From Caryophanales bacterium UBA6865 (lineage in GTDB: Bacteria; Bacillota_I; Bacilli_A; RFN20; CAG-826), in NCBI GenBank assembly GCA_002449265.1, contig DKCV01000013.1:62001-126000 (forward strand): a stretch of DNA of 64,000 nucleotides, written 5' to 3'. Of this stretch, positions 42,280 to 50,745 are shown in pieces (position 1 is the stretch's first letter; the number at the start of each line of letters is the position of its first letter). The notes beneath the pieces are model-generated. The model had not been told where the DNA came from and ran no database searches. It was given only the letters and a program-made list of their open reading frames with translations. The position numbers were made by a program, and so were the translations under genes.

Positions 42280-43503
42280 ATGAAAAGCATTACGAAACTT
42301 TTTCGAATTGGTTATGGGCCAAGTAGCTCCCACACGGTTGCTCCTTCGATTGCCGCTCGTTCTTTTAAAAAGAGAATCCACTCTTTAAATGGAAGTCATA
42401 TCGAAGTTACCCTTCACGGCTCTTTAGCGCTTACTGGTGAAGGGCATGGCACGAAAAAAGCAATCGAAAGCGTCTTTTATCCAATACCTCTCTCCTTTCA
42501 TTATGTCTTAAAAGACGATAGTTTGCCGAATTCGTTTGAATTTTCTTATTTTGATAACGACAAGCTCCTTCTTACTTGCCATTACCGCAGTCTTGGCGGT
42601 GGGGAACTTTATAGCGATGATGACGTGGCGGTGAACGAAAAAGATATCTATCCTTTTTCTTCCTTAGAAGAGATTAAAGAATATATGAAGAAAGAAAACA
42701 TTTCTTCCTTGAAAGATTTTTGCCTCCGTTACGAAGAAAAGGATATTTTGGACCGCTTAGAGCGAGTTGCCGCTACGATGTTTGCTGCGCTTGAAAAAGG
42801 ATTGAAGGAAGAAGGCGCATTACCCGCTAACGATAATCCACGTTTATTTTGGAATAGATGCGCAAAGGATATTTATAAAAAATCTTTGCAAATCCAAGAC
42901 GAACAAGCCAAAAGAACGATGACAATGACTGCCTATGCTTATGCGGTAGCGGAAAGTAACGCTTGCTTAGAGGAAGTTGTCACCGCTCCTACGTGCGGAG
43001 CGAGTGGCGTAGTTGCTTCCGTCCTTTATTACGCTTATAAAAACGAAGGAATCCCGTTAGCGAAAATCGTTGATTCTTTGTTTGTGGCAGGAATAATAGG
43101 GAATGTTGTTAAACAAAATGCCTCTATTGCTGGCGCGATTGGTGGCTGCCAAGCTGAGATAGGAACCGCTACGAGCATGGCTAGTGCTGCCTTAAGCTTC
43201 CTCCACGATCTTTCCTTCCGACAAATCGAATACGCTTCAGAAGTCGCGATGGAACATTTCTTGGGATTATCTTGCGATTCGGTCGATGGATATGTCATTA
43301 TCCCTTGCATTGAAAGGAATGGGGTTGGGGCATTACGCGCTTATGATTCTTATTTATATGCCCGCTATATTGAGCCAATTCGCGTTAACCAAGTGAGTTT
43401 TGATAATGTCGTTAAAGCGATGAAAATCACGGGTGATGCACTTAGCGAAGATATCAAAGAAACCGCGAATGGAGGACTAGCGAAAGTTTTGAAAAGGGGC
43501 TAG
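42280..43503 (+). CDS. sdaA: L-serine dehydratase, single-chain iron-sulfur type
   Basis: 407 residues from ATG 42280. IGYGPSSSHTVAPSIAA opens the beta domain, APTCGASGVVASVLYY and IGGCQAEIGTA belong to the alpha domain, and LSCDSVDGYVIIPCIERNGVGA carries cluster cysteines. The enzyme deaminates L-serine to pyruvate and ammonia using an oxygen-labile 4Fe-4S cluster. Both domains are in one chain, as in Escherichia coli but unlike Bacillus, where they are separate. A TTG start at 42244 would add 12 residues and is less likely. Confidence 0.9.
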   Translation: MKSITKLFRIGYGPSSSHTVAPSIAARSFKKRIHSLNGSHIEVTLHGSLALTGEGHGTKKAIESVFYPIPLSFHYVLKDDSLPNSFEFSYFDNDKLLLTCHYRSLGGGELYSDDDVAVNEKDIYPFSSLEEIKEYMKKENISSLKDFCLRYEEKDILDRLERVAATMFAALEKGLKEEGALPANDNPRLFWNRCAKDIYKKSLQIQDEQAKRTMTMTAYAYAVAESNACLEEVVTAPTCGASGVVASVLYYAYKNEGIPLAKIVDSLFVAGIIGNVVKQNASIAGAIGGCQAEIGTATSMASAALSFLHDLSFRQIEYASEVAMEHFLGLSCDSVDGYVIIPCIERNGVGALRAYDSYLYARYIEPIRVNQVSFDNVVKAMKITGDALSEDIKETANGGLAKVLKRG

Positions 43504-43548
43504 CAATATCCTTTTTCTAAGAGTAGGATTACGCCTAGAAATTTAAAA

Positions 43549-43590
43549 AGCTGTTCGTTCCGCAGTAACCAGCTATAAAAAACAAGGAGG
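43549..43590 (+). promoter_or_regulatory. preQ1-I riboswitch
   Basis: Stem AGCTG/CAGCT (43549-43553, 43570-43574) encloses TTCCGCAGTAAC, and the A-rich tail ATAAAAAACAAGG can fold back as the class I pseudoknot, using the AAGGAGG ribosome-binding site (43584-43590). The layout resembles the short Thermoanaerobacter-type preQ1-I element and implies translational shut-off when preQ1 is plentiful. The downstream genes queT and tgt act on preQ1, which confirms the call. Confidence 0.88.
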
Positions 43591-43596
43591 TCTTCC

Positions 43597-44100
43597 ATGA
43601 CCAAAAAAATCACTACGAAAAAAATAGCCGCCAATGGGATCATTGCGGCTATTTATTTTGTTTTAACGCTTCTTTCTTATCCTATCGCGTTCGGGGAAAT
43701 CAATTTTCGCATTAGTGAATTACTTGTTCTTCTTTGCTTTTGGAGGCCGGATTTTGTGATTGGAATCACTTTGGGATGCTTTTTAAGCAATACTGTCTCG
43801 ACATTAGGCCCTATCGATATGCTTTTTGGTACGTTAGCGACTTTCTTTTCTTGCCTATTTGTCGCCTTTTCTCCTAAATTATTGGTTGCTACGATTTCTC
43901 CAATTGCCATCAATGCTTTTATCGTTGGTTTTGAACTTAATTATGTTTTGGGACTGCCATTTTGGGTAACAGTAGGATATGTCGCTATCGGCGAAGGTGT
44001 CGTGATTTTAGTTTCTTATGCTTTATGGATGATTTTGTGGCGAAATAAGAGCTTTATGACTTATTTATCCCCAAATAGAAAAGAAGTCCCATCTTGGTAA
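43597..44100 (+). CDS. queT: QueT queuosine-precursor transporter (ECF S component)
   Basis: 167 residues with about five membrane helices. KIAANGIIAAIYFVLTLL, GEINFRISELLVLLCF and NTVSTLGPIDMLFGTLAT are characteristic of QueT. It imports a queuosine precursor, probably preQ1, with the shared ECF module (ecfA1-ecfA2-ecfT at 54524-57049). It sits under a preQ1 riboswitch and 53 nt ahead of tgt, which inserts the imported base into tRNA. Confidence 0.92.
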   Translation: MTKKITTKKIAANGIIAAIYFVLTLLSYPIAFGEINFRISELLVLLCFWRPDFVIGITLGCFLSNTVSTLGPIDMLFGTLATFFSCLFVAFSPKLLVATISPIAINAFIVGFELNYVLGLPFWVTVGYVAIGEGVVILVSYALWMILWRNKSFMTYLSPNRKEVPSW

Positions 44101-44153
44101 GACTATTAGCGAAGATAAAAATCGTTATAATTAAAAACGATTGAGGAAATGAT

Positions 44154-45281
44154 ATGGATAAAAAGTTCTATTTAGAAATTAAGCATGTTGATAAAAATAG
44201 CGGTGCGCGATACGGAATCCTTCATACTTTCCATGGTGATGTCGAAGTGCCGATGTTTATGCCGGTAGGAACTTTAGCGACAGTGAAATGCCTTTCTCCA
44301 GAAGAAGTAAAAGCGTGCGGGGCGGGCGTCATTTTGTCGAACACCTATCATTTGCATCTACGACCTGGCGAGGAGATTGTGAAAAAGGCAGGTGGCCTTC
44401 ATTCCTTCATGAATTATAGTGGTCCTATCCTTACCGATAGTGGCGGATTCCAGGTTTTCTCTTTGGCAAAATCCCGCAAAATCAGTGAAGAAGGTGTGAG
44501 ATTCCGCAATGATTTTAACGGGAACGAAGAACTTTTTTCGCCTGAAAAAGCGATTCAAATCGAAGAAGCGTTAGGCGCGGATATCATCATGTCTTTTGAT
44601 GAATGTATCCCTTATCCAGCGGATTACGAATACGTAAAAAAGAGCACAGAAAGAACGCTCCGCTGGGCAAAACGTGGCTTGGACGCGCATAAAAGAACGG
44701 ATCAAGCTCTCTTTGGGATTGTTCAAGGTGGAGCATATAAAGATTTACGTGAATATGCGGCAAAAGAGCTCGCTAAGATGGATTTCCCCGGCTATTCCAT
44801 CGGAGGAACTTCTATCGGTGAACCAAAAGAGGTTTGCTTTCAAATGGTAGAAGACGCGATTCGTTACCTTCCTTTTGATAAACCGCGTTACCTAATGGGA
44901 GTAGGATCTTTGGATTATATTTTAGGTGGCATTGAGCGAGGCGTAGATATGTGCGACTGCGTCCTTCCTACCCGCATTGCTAGACATGGCACCCTCATGA
45001 CTAGCCAAGGTCGCGTGAACATTAAAGGTAGTCAATACAAGGAAGACTTTTCTCCGCTAGACGAGGAATGCGATTGCTATACCTGCAAGCATTACACGAA
45101 AGCCTATCTTCACCACTTACAAATGTGTAATGAAGAATTTGGCAAGCGCCTAAATAGCATTCATAACATTCGCTTCCTTATTAAAATCGTGGAAGGCGCT
45201 AGAAAAGCGATTCAAGAAGATCGCTTCAAAGAATATAAAGAAGAAATACTTAAAAAGTATGGAGATGAGAGAGGGTTCTAA
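44154..45281 (+). CDS. tgt: tRNA-guanine transglycosylase
   Basis: 375 residues. ILSNTYHLHLRPG, LTDSGGFQVFSL and SFDECIPYP belong to the active-site barrel; DCYTCKHYTKAYLHHL is the zinc site near the C-terminus. The enzyme swaps guanine at position 34 of certain tRNAs for preQ1. With queT and the riboswitch it forms a salvage module; no queC/D/E/F gene is in the window. TATAAT at 44126-44131 is a possible separate -10 box. A terminator overlaps the stop codon. Confidence 0.95.
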   Translation: MDKKFYLEIKHVDKNSGARYGILHTFHGDVEVPMFMPVGTLATVKCLSPEEVKACGAGVILSNTYHLHLRPGEEIVKKAGGLHSFMNYSGPILTDSGGFQVFSLAKSRKISEEGVRFRNDFNGNEELFSPEKAIQIEEALGADIIMSFDECIPYPADYEYVKKSTERTLRWAKRGLDAHKRTDQALFGIVQGGAYKDLREYAAKELAKMDFPGYSIGGTSIGEPKEVCFQMVEDAIRYLPFDKPRYLMGVGSLDYILGGIERGVDMCDCVLPTRIARHGTLMTSQGRVNIKGSQYKEDFSPLDEECDCYTCKHYTKAYLHHLQMCNEEFGKRLNSIHNIRFLIKIVEGARKAIQEDRFKEYKEEILKKYGDERGF

Positions 45282-45293
45282 CCTCTCTTTTTC
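45268..45293 (+). terminator. Intrinsic terminator overlapping the tgt stop
   Basis: AGAGAGG-GTTCTAA-CCTCTCT with a following TTTTCTC; the tgt stop codon lies in the loop. Confidence 0.85.
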
Positions 45294-45412
45294 TCAATTT
45301 CTCATCTCCTTTTATTACTCCATGAAAAATATTTTTGTAAAAATAGGAAAAATCTGACTATAGAAGAGTGAGGACGTGATTATGAAAATGTCTTTAGTAA
45401 TGGAGGATAACC

Positions 45413-45643
45413 ATGGAACAAGTTCAAGCGGAATATTTAATTTATTTAGAGGAACGGGTTGACCGGAGGGTATATCGAATTTCTATTCCCACTTTATCTA
45501 GCTCTTCTCCTATCGAGAATTTGGAATATAAAAGCAAAAAAGACAAATACCGTGAAGCCTAAAAGAATCTAGAACGGTTTTATTTTGCTGCCATTAAAGA
45601 ACTACTAGCCCAAAATCGAAAGATTAACCCTAAATCGCGATAA
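45413..45643 (+). pseudogene. Small ORF with an internal stop
   Basis: An ATG at 45413 with GGAGGA just upstream opens 49 codons (MEQVQAEYLIYLEERV at the start) to a TAA at 45560. The same frame then continues without a break for 26 codons (KNLERFYFAAIKELLAQN) to a second TAA at 45641. The strong ribosome-binding site and the protein-like second part suggest a 76-codon gene cut by one nonsense change. I do not recognise the product. The rest of the 430-nt gap between tgt and gpmA holds only the tgt terminator and the gpmA promoter. Confidence 0.4.
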
Positions 45644-45649
45644 GTTTGC

Positions 45650-45678
45650 TTTCAATAGGGTTGGCTCCTCGCTATAAT
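45650..45678 (+). promoter_or_regulatory. gpmA promoter
   Basis: TATAAT at 45673-45678 with TTTCAA 17 bp upstream. The leader of about 30 nt contains AGGAAAGG. Confidence 0.5.
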
Positions 45679-45710
45679 CGAGGGGTAAATAGGAAAGGCA
45701 ACAAAATAAA

Positions 45711-46418
45711 ATGATTAAATTAGTCTTGATTAGACACGGCCAAAGCGAATGGAACCTTAAGAACCTTTTCACTGGTTGGACCGATGTCGAATTATCCCCA
45801 AACGGTGTCAAAGAGGCTCATGAAGCAGGCAAACTTCTTAAAGAAAAAGGATATACCTTTGATCTCGCTTTCAGCTCGGTTTTAAAAAGAGCGAATCACA
45901 CGATGGATTTCGTTCTTGAAGAAATGGGCGAAAGCAATCTTCCAAAATTCTACAGCTGGCGCTTAAACGAAAGACATTATGGCGCTCTCCAAGGCCTTAA
46001 CAAAGCCGATTCTGCAAAGAAATGGGGCGAAGAACAAGTTCACATTTGGCGTAGAAGCGCCGATGTTCCACCTCTTGCTCTTACTAAAGACGATGAAAGA
46101 TGGCCAGGCAACCAAGAAAAATATCAAGAACTCATCAAAAAAGGTGAGATGACAATTGATGATTGCCCACTTACCGAATGCTTAATCGATACTGCAAAAC
46201 GTGTAAAACCATATTTCGATGAGAAGATCGCTCCAGAAATCAAGGCGGGCAAAAAAGTTCTTATCGCCGCGCATGGTAACTCCCTCCGCGCGATTGTCAT
46301 GATGCTTGAACATCTCACCCCAGAACAAATCATCTCCGTTGAGATTCCAACTGGCAAACCTCTTGTTTATGAACTTGATGAGAAGACCTTAAAAGTTCTT
46401 AACAAATATTATCTATAA
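45711..46418 (+). CDS. gpmA: 2,3-bisphosphoglycerate-dependent phosphoglycerate mutase
   Basis: 235 residues. LIRHGQSEWNLKNLFTGW carries the phosphorylated histidine, ERHYGALQGLNK is the second catalytic block, and AAHGNSLRAI holds the distal histidine. It interconverts 3- and 2-phosphoglycerate in glycolysis. Length and motifs are standard. It is monocistronic between its own promoter and a terminator. Confidence 0.95.
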   Translation: MIKLVLIRHGQSEWNLKNLFTGWTDVELSPNGVKEAHEAGKLLKEKGYTFDLAFSSVLKRANHTMDFVLEEMGESNLPKFYSWRLNERHYGALQGLNKADSAKKWGEEQVHIWRRSADVPPLALTKDDERWPGNQEKYQELIKKGEMTIDDCPLTECLIDTAKRVKPYFDEKIAPEIKAGKKVLIAAHGNSLRAIVMMLEHLTPEQIISVEIPTGKPLVYELDEKTLKVLNKYYL

Positions 46419-46430
46419 TCGCTCTTATTC

Positions 46431-46464
46431 AAAAAGGGACCTTCGTGATTGAGGGTCCCTTTAT
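46431..46464. terminator. Intrinsic terminator (bidirectional)
   Basis: AAAGGGACC and GGGTCCCTTT pair across a 10-nt loop; A-run before, T-run after. It separates convergent gpmA and desulfoferrodoxin. Confidence 0.85.
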
Positions 46465-46476
46465 TCGTTATTTCGA

Positions 46477-46851
46477 TTAGAACTCGGTTTTCCAAAGCCC
46501 ATGTAAGTTGCAATAGGCGTAAATCGTTCCGTGTTCATGGTCGGGGAAATATACTTCTGGAGCTGCTCCAACCTTTAGGTGTTTGATCATCGTTGCTCCA
46601 CACGCTCCTTCCAATACGACAAAGGAAATGTGATGTTCTTCTAACATTGGGTGAGGGATGCTTCCGATTTTAACTAAAAGCTTTCCGTTACTGTGTTCAA
46701 CCACAGGAACGTGTTTTTCTTTTGAGGCATCAACGGTGTTCGCCTTTAATTCCGTCATCGGTTCGTTACAGCAATTTGGGGTGCAAGAGCCCTTTTCAAC
46801 GCGGATGACAATATTTCCGCACTTTTCGCATTTCAAAAATTCGACTGGCAT
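46477..46851 (-). CDS. dfx: Desulfoferrodoxin (superoxide reductase)
   Basis: 124 residues. The N-terminal rubredoxin-like centre has CEKCG and a second group CTPNCC, slightly longer than the usual adjacent Cys pair with few residues before it. The catalytic centre is formed by IPHPMLEEHHI and YCNLHGLW. The protein reduces superoxide to hydrogen peroxide without making oxygen, an anaerobe's defence. AAGGAGG precedes the start. Confidence 0.93.
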   Translation of the reverse strand: MPVEFLKCEKCGNIVIRVEKGSCTPNCCNEPMTELKANTVDASKEKHVPVVEHSNGKLLVKIGSIPHPMLEEHHISFVVLEGACGATMIKHLKVGAAPEVYFPDHEHGTIYAYCNLHGLWKTEF

Positions 46852-46914
46852 GTAAATTCCTCCTTAAGCATTTCTATATTCCCATATTTTTTGCGTTATC
46901 GCAAAGAGGATGCT

Positions 46915-48135
46915 TTAGAAGGGGTGATCAAAATGAATAACAAAGTAATAGTGGTGTTTCTCCTCTTTGAAAGATTCGTTCAATGTATCCAAAATCTTCG
47001 TTTCGGAAACGGTATCGTCAAAGGGGGTTACGATATCGAAAATAATATGGGTATTATCTTCTCCTTTAACGAGGCGGAAATCGTGAATGTTTATATTGGG
47101 ATCTAAAGAGGAGAGAATTTTTACAACTTTCTCTTTTAGGGAATCCGTAAGGGGGTCACCGATGGCGATTGGATCCATATGAATCGTGATTTCGCAGTGA
47201 AACTTCTTGCGGATCTCTTCTTCGATGGAATCAATGAGTTCATGCGCCGAAACGATATCCATCTTTTCATCGATTTCCGCATGCAATGAAATGAAATATT
47301 TCGTTGGCCCATAGGAGTGGCAAAGCACATCATGCACCCCTAAAATCAAGGGATGAGAAAGCACATCGTCGACAATTTCTTTTTGAATGACTTTGTTATT
47401 GCCTTCACCAATAAGAGGCCCAGAAGTTTCTTTCATCATTTTGATACCGCTATAGAAGACAAAAAGGCTAATCAATATTCCCATATAGCCATCGAGAAAG
47501 TTCCATTTCAAAGTCAAAGAGAGGATCCCTGAAATCATAATGAAGAAGGTTCCGATCGCGTCGGTTAAGGAATCTAACGCTGTCGCGCTTAATGCGCGGG
47601 AAGAGATTGCTTTACCGATTTGATAATTGAAATAGGATTGAATTCCTTTAATTAACACGGATATTGCTAGGATAATGATAGTTACAAGCTCATATTGAAC
47701 GAGCTCACCCGTGATGACTTTTTCTAAAGAACTGCGGAATAATTCGACGGCTAGAACCACAACGATCGTGCTCACGATTAATCCAGCGATATATTCAATT
47801 CTTTCATGGCCAAATGGGTGCTCTTTGTCAGCTGGTTTTGAGGCAGCTTTAAAACCAATCAATGTTACTAAAGAGCTAGACATATCGCTTAAGTTATTAA
47901 TCGCATCACCCACAAGCGCCATCGGGAGGACGGATAAAACACTGACGCCTGGATTATTTTTTGCGATATTAAAAGCTAACAAAAAGGCGACCGTTAGTTT
48001 AAGCGCGACGAGAATAAAGTTTGAAATAATTCCAAATATTGCGGCGAGGAATCCGTGCTTTGCTCGCACTGCCTCGTTATTTACGTCTTGATAATTTTTG
48101 ATGAAAAGTTTTCTTAACAAAGTAACCATAGCCAT
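46915..48135 (-). CDS. Cation diffusion facilitator transporter
   Basis: 406 residues from the ATG at 48135 (AGGTG upstream; a GTG at 48147 and an ATG at 48129 are alternatives). Six membrane helices with the metal-site blocks GDAINNLSDM and TALDSLTDAI, and GHERIEYIAGL between. The C-terminal cytoplasmic domain extends for about 130 residues. These antiporters export zinc, iron, manganese or similar ions; the metal is not fixed by the motifs. It follows desulfoferrodoxin in the same direction of reading but is upstream of it and probably independent. Confidence 0.88.
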   Translation of the reverse strand: MAMVTLLRKLFIKNYQDVNNEAVRAKHGFLAAIFGIISNFILVALKLTVAFLLAFNIAKNNPGVSVLSVLPMALVGDAINNLSDMSSSLVTLIGFKAASKPADKEHPFGHERIEYIAGLIVSTIVVVLAVELFRSSLEKVITGELVQYELVTIIILAISVLIKGIQSYFNYQIGKAISSRALSATALDSLTDAIGTFFIMISGILSLTLKWNFLDGYMGILISLFVFYSGIKMMKETSGPLIGEGNNKVIQKEIVDDVLSHPLILGVHDVLCHSYGPTKYFISLHAEIDEKMDIVSAHELIDSIEEEIRKKFHCEITIHMDPIAIGDPLTDSLKEKVVKILSSLDPNINIHDFRLVKGEDNTHIIFDIVTPFDDTVSETKILDTLNESFKEEKHHYYFVIHFDHPF

Positions 48136-48277
48136 AAGTGTAAGCACCTATTTAAGGTTTAGTAAACGCTAATCGAATTTTTTAGCAAAGAAAGCGTAAT
48201 AAGGGGTTTTAGACATCTAAAAAATACATACAAATATAATTAAAATCATGATACCTAGTAACAAAAACTAAATGTAC

Positions 48278-48306
48278 TTGTTTTGTGAAACTAAACGACC
48301 TATATT
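48278..48306 (+). promoter_or_regulatory. Promoter of the hemolysin III gene, leaderless geometry
   Basis: TTGTTT (48278-48283), 17 bp, TATATT (48301-48306); the ATG at 48314 follows after 7 nt. This argues against an upstream ATG at 48272, which lies before the promoter. Confidence 0.65.
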
Positions 48307-48313
48307 TATAGGT

Positions 48314-48979
48314 ATGAAACCAAGTGAAACCTCTCTACCAAATTACACAAGAACTCAAGAAAAATGGAATTGCTACACCCATTTAGCGGGTGTGGCATTC
48401 GCTTTAATCGGCGGGCCGTTTTTGATCGCTAAAGCTTTTCAAAGCGGAGACTATTTTAAAATCTTCTCCTCGATTGCTTTTGTCGTCTCTTTATTGATTC
48501 TATATTCCGGGAGCGCTTTGTATCATGGCTGGAAACCCAATAAGACAAAACGGATTTTACGTGTTTTTGATCACAATAATGTCTTTATTTTGATTATGGG
48601 GACCTATGCTCCGTATTGCTTATCTGGCATCCGCCCATATAGTTTGCCATGGGCCTATTCAATCTTCGGATTAGTTATTACTCTAGGCATAGTTGGAATC
48701 GTTTTAAATTCTATCGATCTTGAGAAATTCAAAGTCTTTTCCCTCGTTGATTACATCCTCATGGGGTGGACGGTCATTATTAGTTTCACCCCTTTAGTCA
48801 AAGCAACAGGCATTGCAAGTTCTATGCTTTTACTTGCTGGAGGAATCTCTTACACGATTGGCGCCGTTTTGTATGTTTTGGGCAAAAAGAAGAGCCCATG
48901 GTGGCATACTGTCTTCCATGTCTTTTGCTTATTAGGGACAAGTCTTATGTTTTTTTCGATTTATTTCTTTATCATCTAA
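48314..48979 (+). CDS. Hemolysin III/PAQR-family membrane protein
   Basis: 221 residues from ATG 48314, seven membrane helices. NCYTHLAGVAFALIGG, LYSGSALYHGW, FDHNNVFILIMGTYAPYCL and WHTVFHVFCLLG are the conserved histidine- and aspartate-bearing segments that bind zinc. Despite the name, most members are not hemolysins; ceramidase-like hydrolase activity or lipid homeostasis is suspected. The first Met of the longer frame (48272) lies upstream of the promoter. Confidence 0.88.
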   Translation: MKPSETSLPNYTRTQEKWNCYTHLAGVAFALIGGPFLIAKAFQSGDYFKIFSSIAFVVSLLILYSGSALYHGWKPNKTKRILRVFDHNNVFILIMGTYAPYCLSGIRPYSLPWAYSIFGLVITLGIVGIVLNSIDLEKFKVFSLVDYILMGWTVIISFTPLVKATGIASSMLLLAGGISYTIGAVLYVLGKKKSPWWHTVFHVFCLLGTSLMFFSIYFFII

Positions 48980-49033
48980 CTTTCTTGTTGATTGAAAATA
49001 ATTTAAAATCTTTCAACGTATAGAAAATTAGGT

Positions 49034-49504
49034 ATGGCAAAAAGCAAAGAAAACTCCCTCCTTTTAGAAAATCGTCGTGCACATTATGAATACTTTCTTA
49101 GCGACTTTTTGGTCGCTGGTTTGGTTTTGACTGGCACAGAGATTAAATCGCTCCGTCGACACGACGCTGGAATAAGCGATGCCTATGTCTACACGAGGGG
49201 CGGAGAAGCTTTTATTGCGAACATGCATATCGCTTCTTATAAGGAAGGGAATCTATTTAACGTCGACCATTTAAGGGATAGAAAACTATTATTGAACAAA
49301 AAGGAGATTATTAAGCTTTCTAATAGCCTTAAGACGGGCGGTTACACCTGCGTTCCAACCAAAGTATTTTTGTCGCATGGGTATGCGAAAGTCGAAATCG
49401 CTCTCGCGAAGGGCAAAAAACTTCACGATAAGCGCCAGTCGATTAAAGAAAGAGACTTGGCCAACAAGGCACGCGAAGCAAGAAAAGGGAATTACGAGGA
49501 TTGA
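49034..49504 (+). CDS. smpB: SsrA-binding protein
   Basis: 156 residues, standard length. NRRAHYEYFLSDFLVAGLVL and GTEIKSLR form the RNA-binding barrel; the lysine-rich tail KGKKLHDKRQSIKERD is the segment that enters the mRNA channel. It delivers tmRNA to stalled ribosomes. No ssrA gene is in the window. folC starts 2 nt after its TGA stop. Confidence 0.95.
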   Translation: MAKSKENSLLLENRRAHYEYFLSDFLVAGLVLTGTEIKSLRRHDAGISDAYVYTRGGEAFIANMHIASYKEGNLFNVDHLRDRKLLLNKKEIIKLSNSLKTGGYTCVPTKVFLSHGYAKVEIALAKGKKLHDKRQSIKERDLANKAREARKGNYED

Positions 49505-49506
49505 TT

Positions 49507-50745
49507 ATGCAGTATGAAGATGTGATCCTTGCGTTAGAAAAACGCGACATGACAATGAGCCGTTATGAGCGTGAAGAGTGGGACAATTTTACTAAGAAAA
49601 TCAGTCTCTCGATTTCTTTCCCCTTCGTTCATGTCGCTGGAAGTAACGGCAAAAGCTCTACCGCCTATTATTTATATAAGATGTATCGTGCGAAAGGCTA
49701 CAAGGTTGCTCTTTTTTCTAAACCTTTTTTGCAGAAACCTAATGAAATGATTGTGGTAGACGATAAAGCGATTAGCGATAAGGATTTTGCGCGTTTATAT
49801 TCGCTCCATGAAAAAGAAATCGAAAGCGAAAACCTATCTGCTTTCGAAGCGGAGACGTATATCGCTTTTGCTTATTTTAATGAACAAAAGCCTGACCTCG
49901 CCATTATTGAATGCGGGATGGGAGGGATGCTAGATAGCACAAATCTTCTTACTGCTAAGCCGTTATTATCCATCATTACGACCATTAGTCTTGAACATAC
50001 TTCCTTTTTAGGCGTAAGTCTTTCCGAAGTTGCGTCTCATAAGGCTGGCATCATTAAAGAAGGCTCGATAGTGTTAGTGGGGAAATTGGAAGAAGAGGCG
50101 ATGAAGAAAATAAGAGAAGTCGCTAGAGACCTTCATAGCGAGCTCTTCCTTACTGATGATTATCACCACGATCATTATGAAGCCCCTTATTTTCATTTTT
50201 CCTATCGCCCTTACTCGGATTTGACGCTTCTTACTCCTGCTAGTTATGAACTTTCTAATGCCTCTATTGCCTTAGAGGCGACCAAAATACTTGCAAATCG
50301 CTATCCTCTTGATGAATTTTCCATTCGAAAGGGATTATTAGAAGAGCCATTAAAGTGCCGCTATGAGAAGCATCACAATATCATTCTTGATGGAGCACAT
50401 AATCCTGAAGCGATTAAAGCACTGATGACAACCTTATCTCGCTCTTATGTGAACAAAAAGATCCACGTTTTGTTTGCTTCTTTCCGCGATAAAAACATTG
50501 CAGTGGAGCTCCCTATTATCGCTAACGTCGCTAGCGATATCACCTTAACGACTTTTGCTCATCCGCGCGCCCGCACGGAAATGGATTATTTCCTTTTCTT
50601 AGAAGACCATCATTTTGTTACGGATTATCGCGTTGCCCTCAATAACCTTATTGCGCAATACCCAGACGATATTATCGTCGTGACAGGATCTTTAGCGTTT
50701 ACTTTTATCGCTAGAGATTATGTTAGTGAGGTACTTAAATTATGA
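49507..50745 (+). CDS. folC: Folylpolyglutamate synthase family protein
   Basis: 412 residues from ATG 49507. VAGSNGKSSTAYYLY is the P-loop, IIECGMGGMLDSTN the omega-loop region, and NIILDGAHNPEAI the C-terminal-domain signature. It adds glutamates to folates so that they stay in the cell. The next gene is a folate transporter, overlapping by 4 nt, so import and trapping are coupled. No dihydrofolate synthesis genes are nearby, which suggests the FPGS role rather than dihydrofolate synthase. Confidence 0.9.
   Translation: MQYEDVILALEKRDMTMSRYEREEWDNFTKKISLSISFPFVHVAGSNGKSSTAYYLYKMYRAKGYKVALFSKPFLQKPNEMIVVDDKAISDKDFARLYSLHEKEIESENLSAFEAETYIAFAYFNEQKPDLAIIECGMGGMLDSTNLLTAKPLLSIITTISLEHTSFLGVSLSEVASHKAGIIKEGSIVLVGKLEEEAMKKIREVARDLHSELFLTDDYHHDHYEAPYFHFSYRPYSDLTLLTPASYELSNASIALEATKILANRYPLDEFSIRKGLLEEPLKCRYEKHHNIILDGAHNPEAIKALMTTLSRSYVNKKIHVLFASFRDKNIAVELPIIANVASDITLTTFAHPRARTEMDYFLFLEDHHFVTDYRVALNNLIAQYPDDIIVVTGSLAFTFIARDYVSEVLKL

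Noticed and set aside
44358..44558. Open frames on the opposite strand of tgt, truA, nrdD and the GH3 genes
   Set aside because: They lie antisense within well-identified genes and show no motif, ribosome-binding site or family resemblance.
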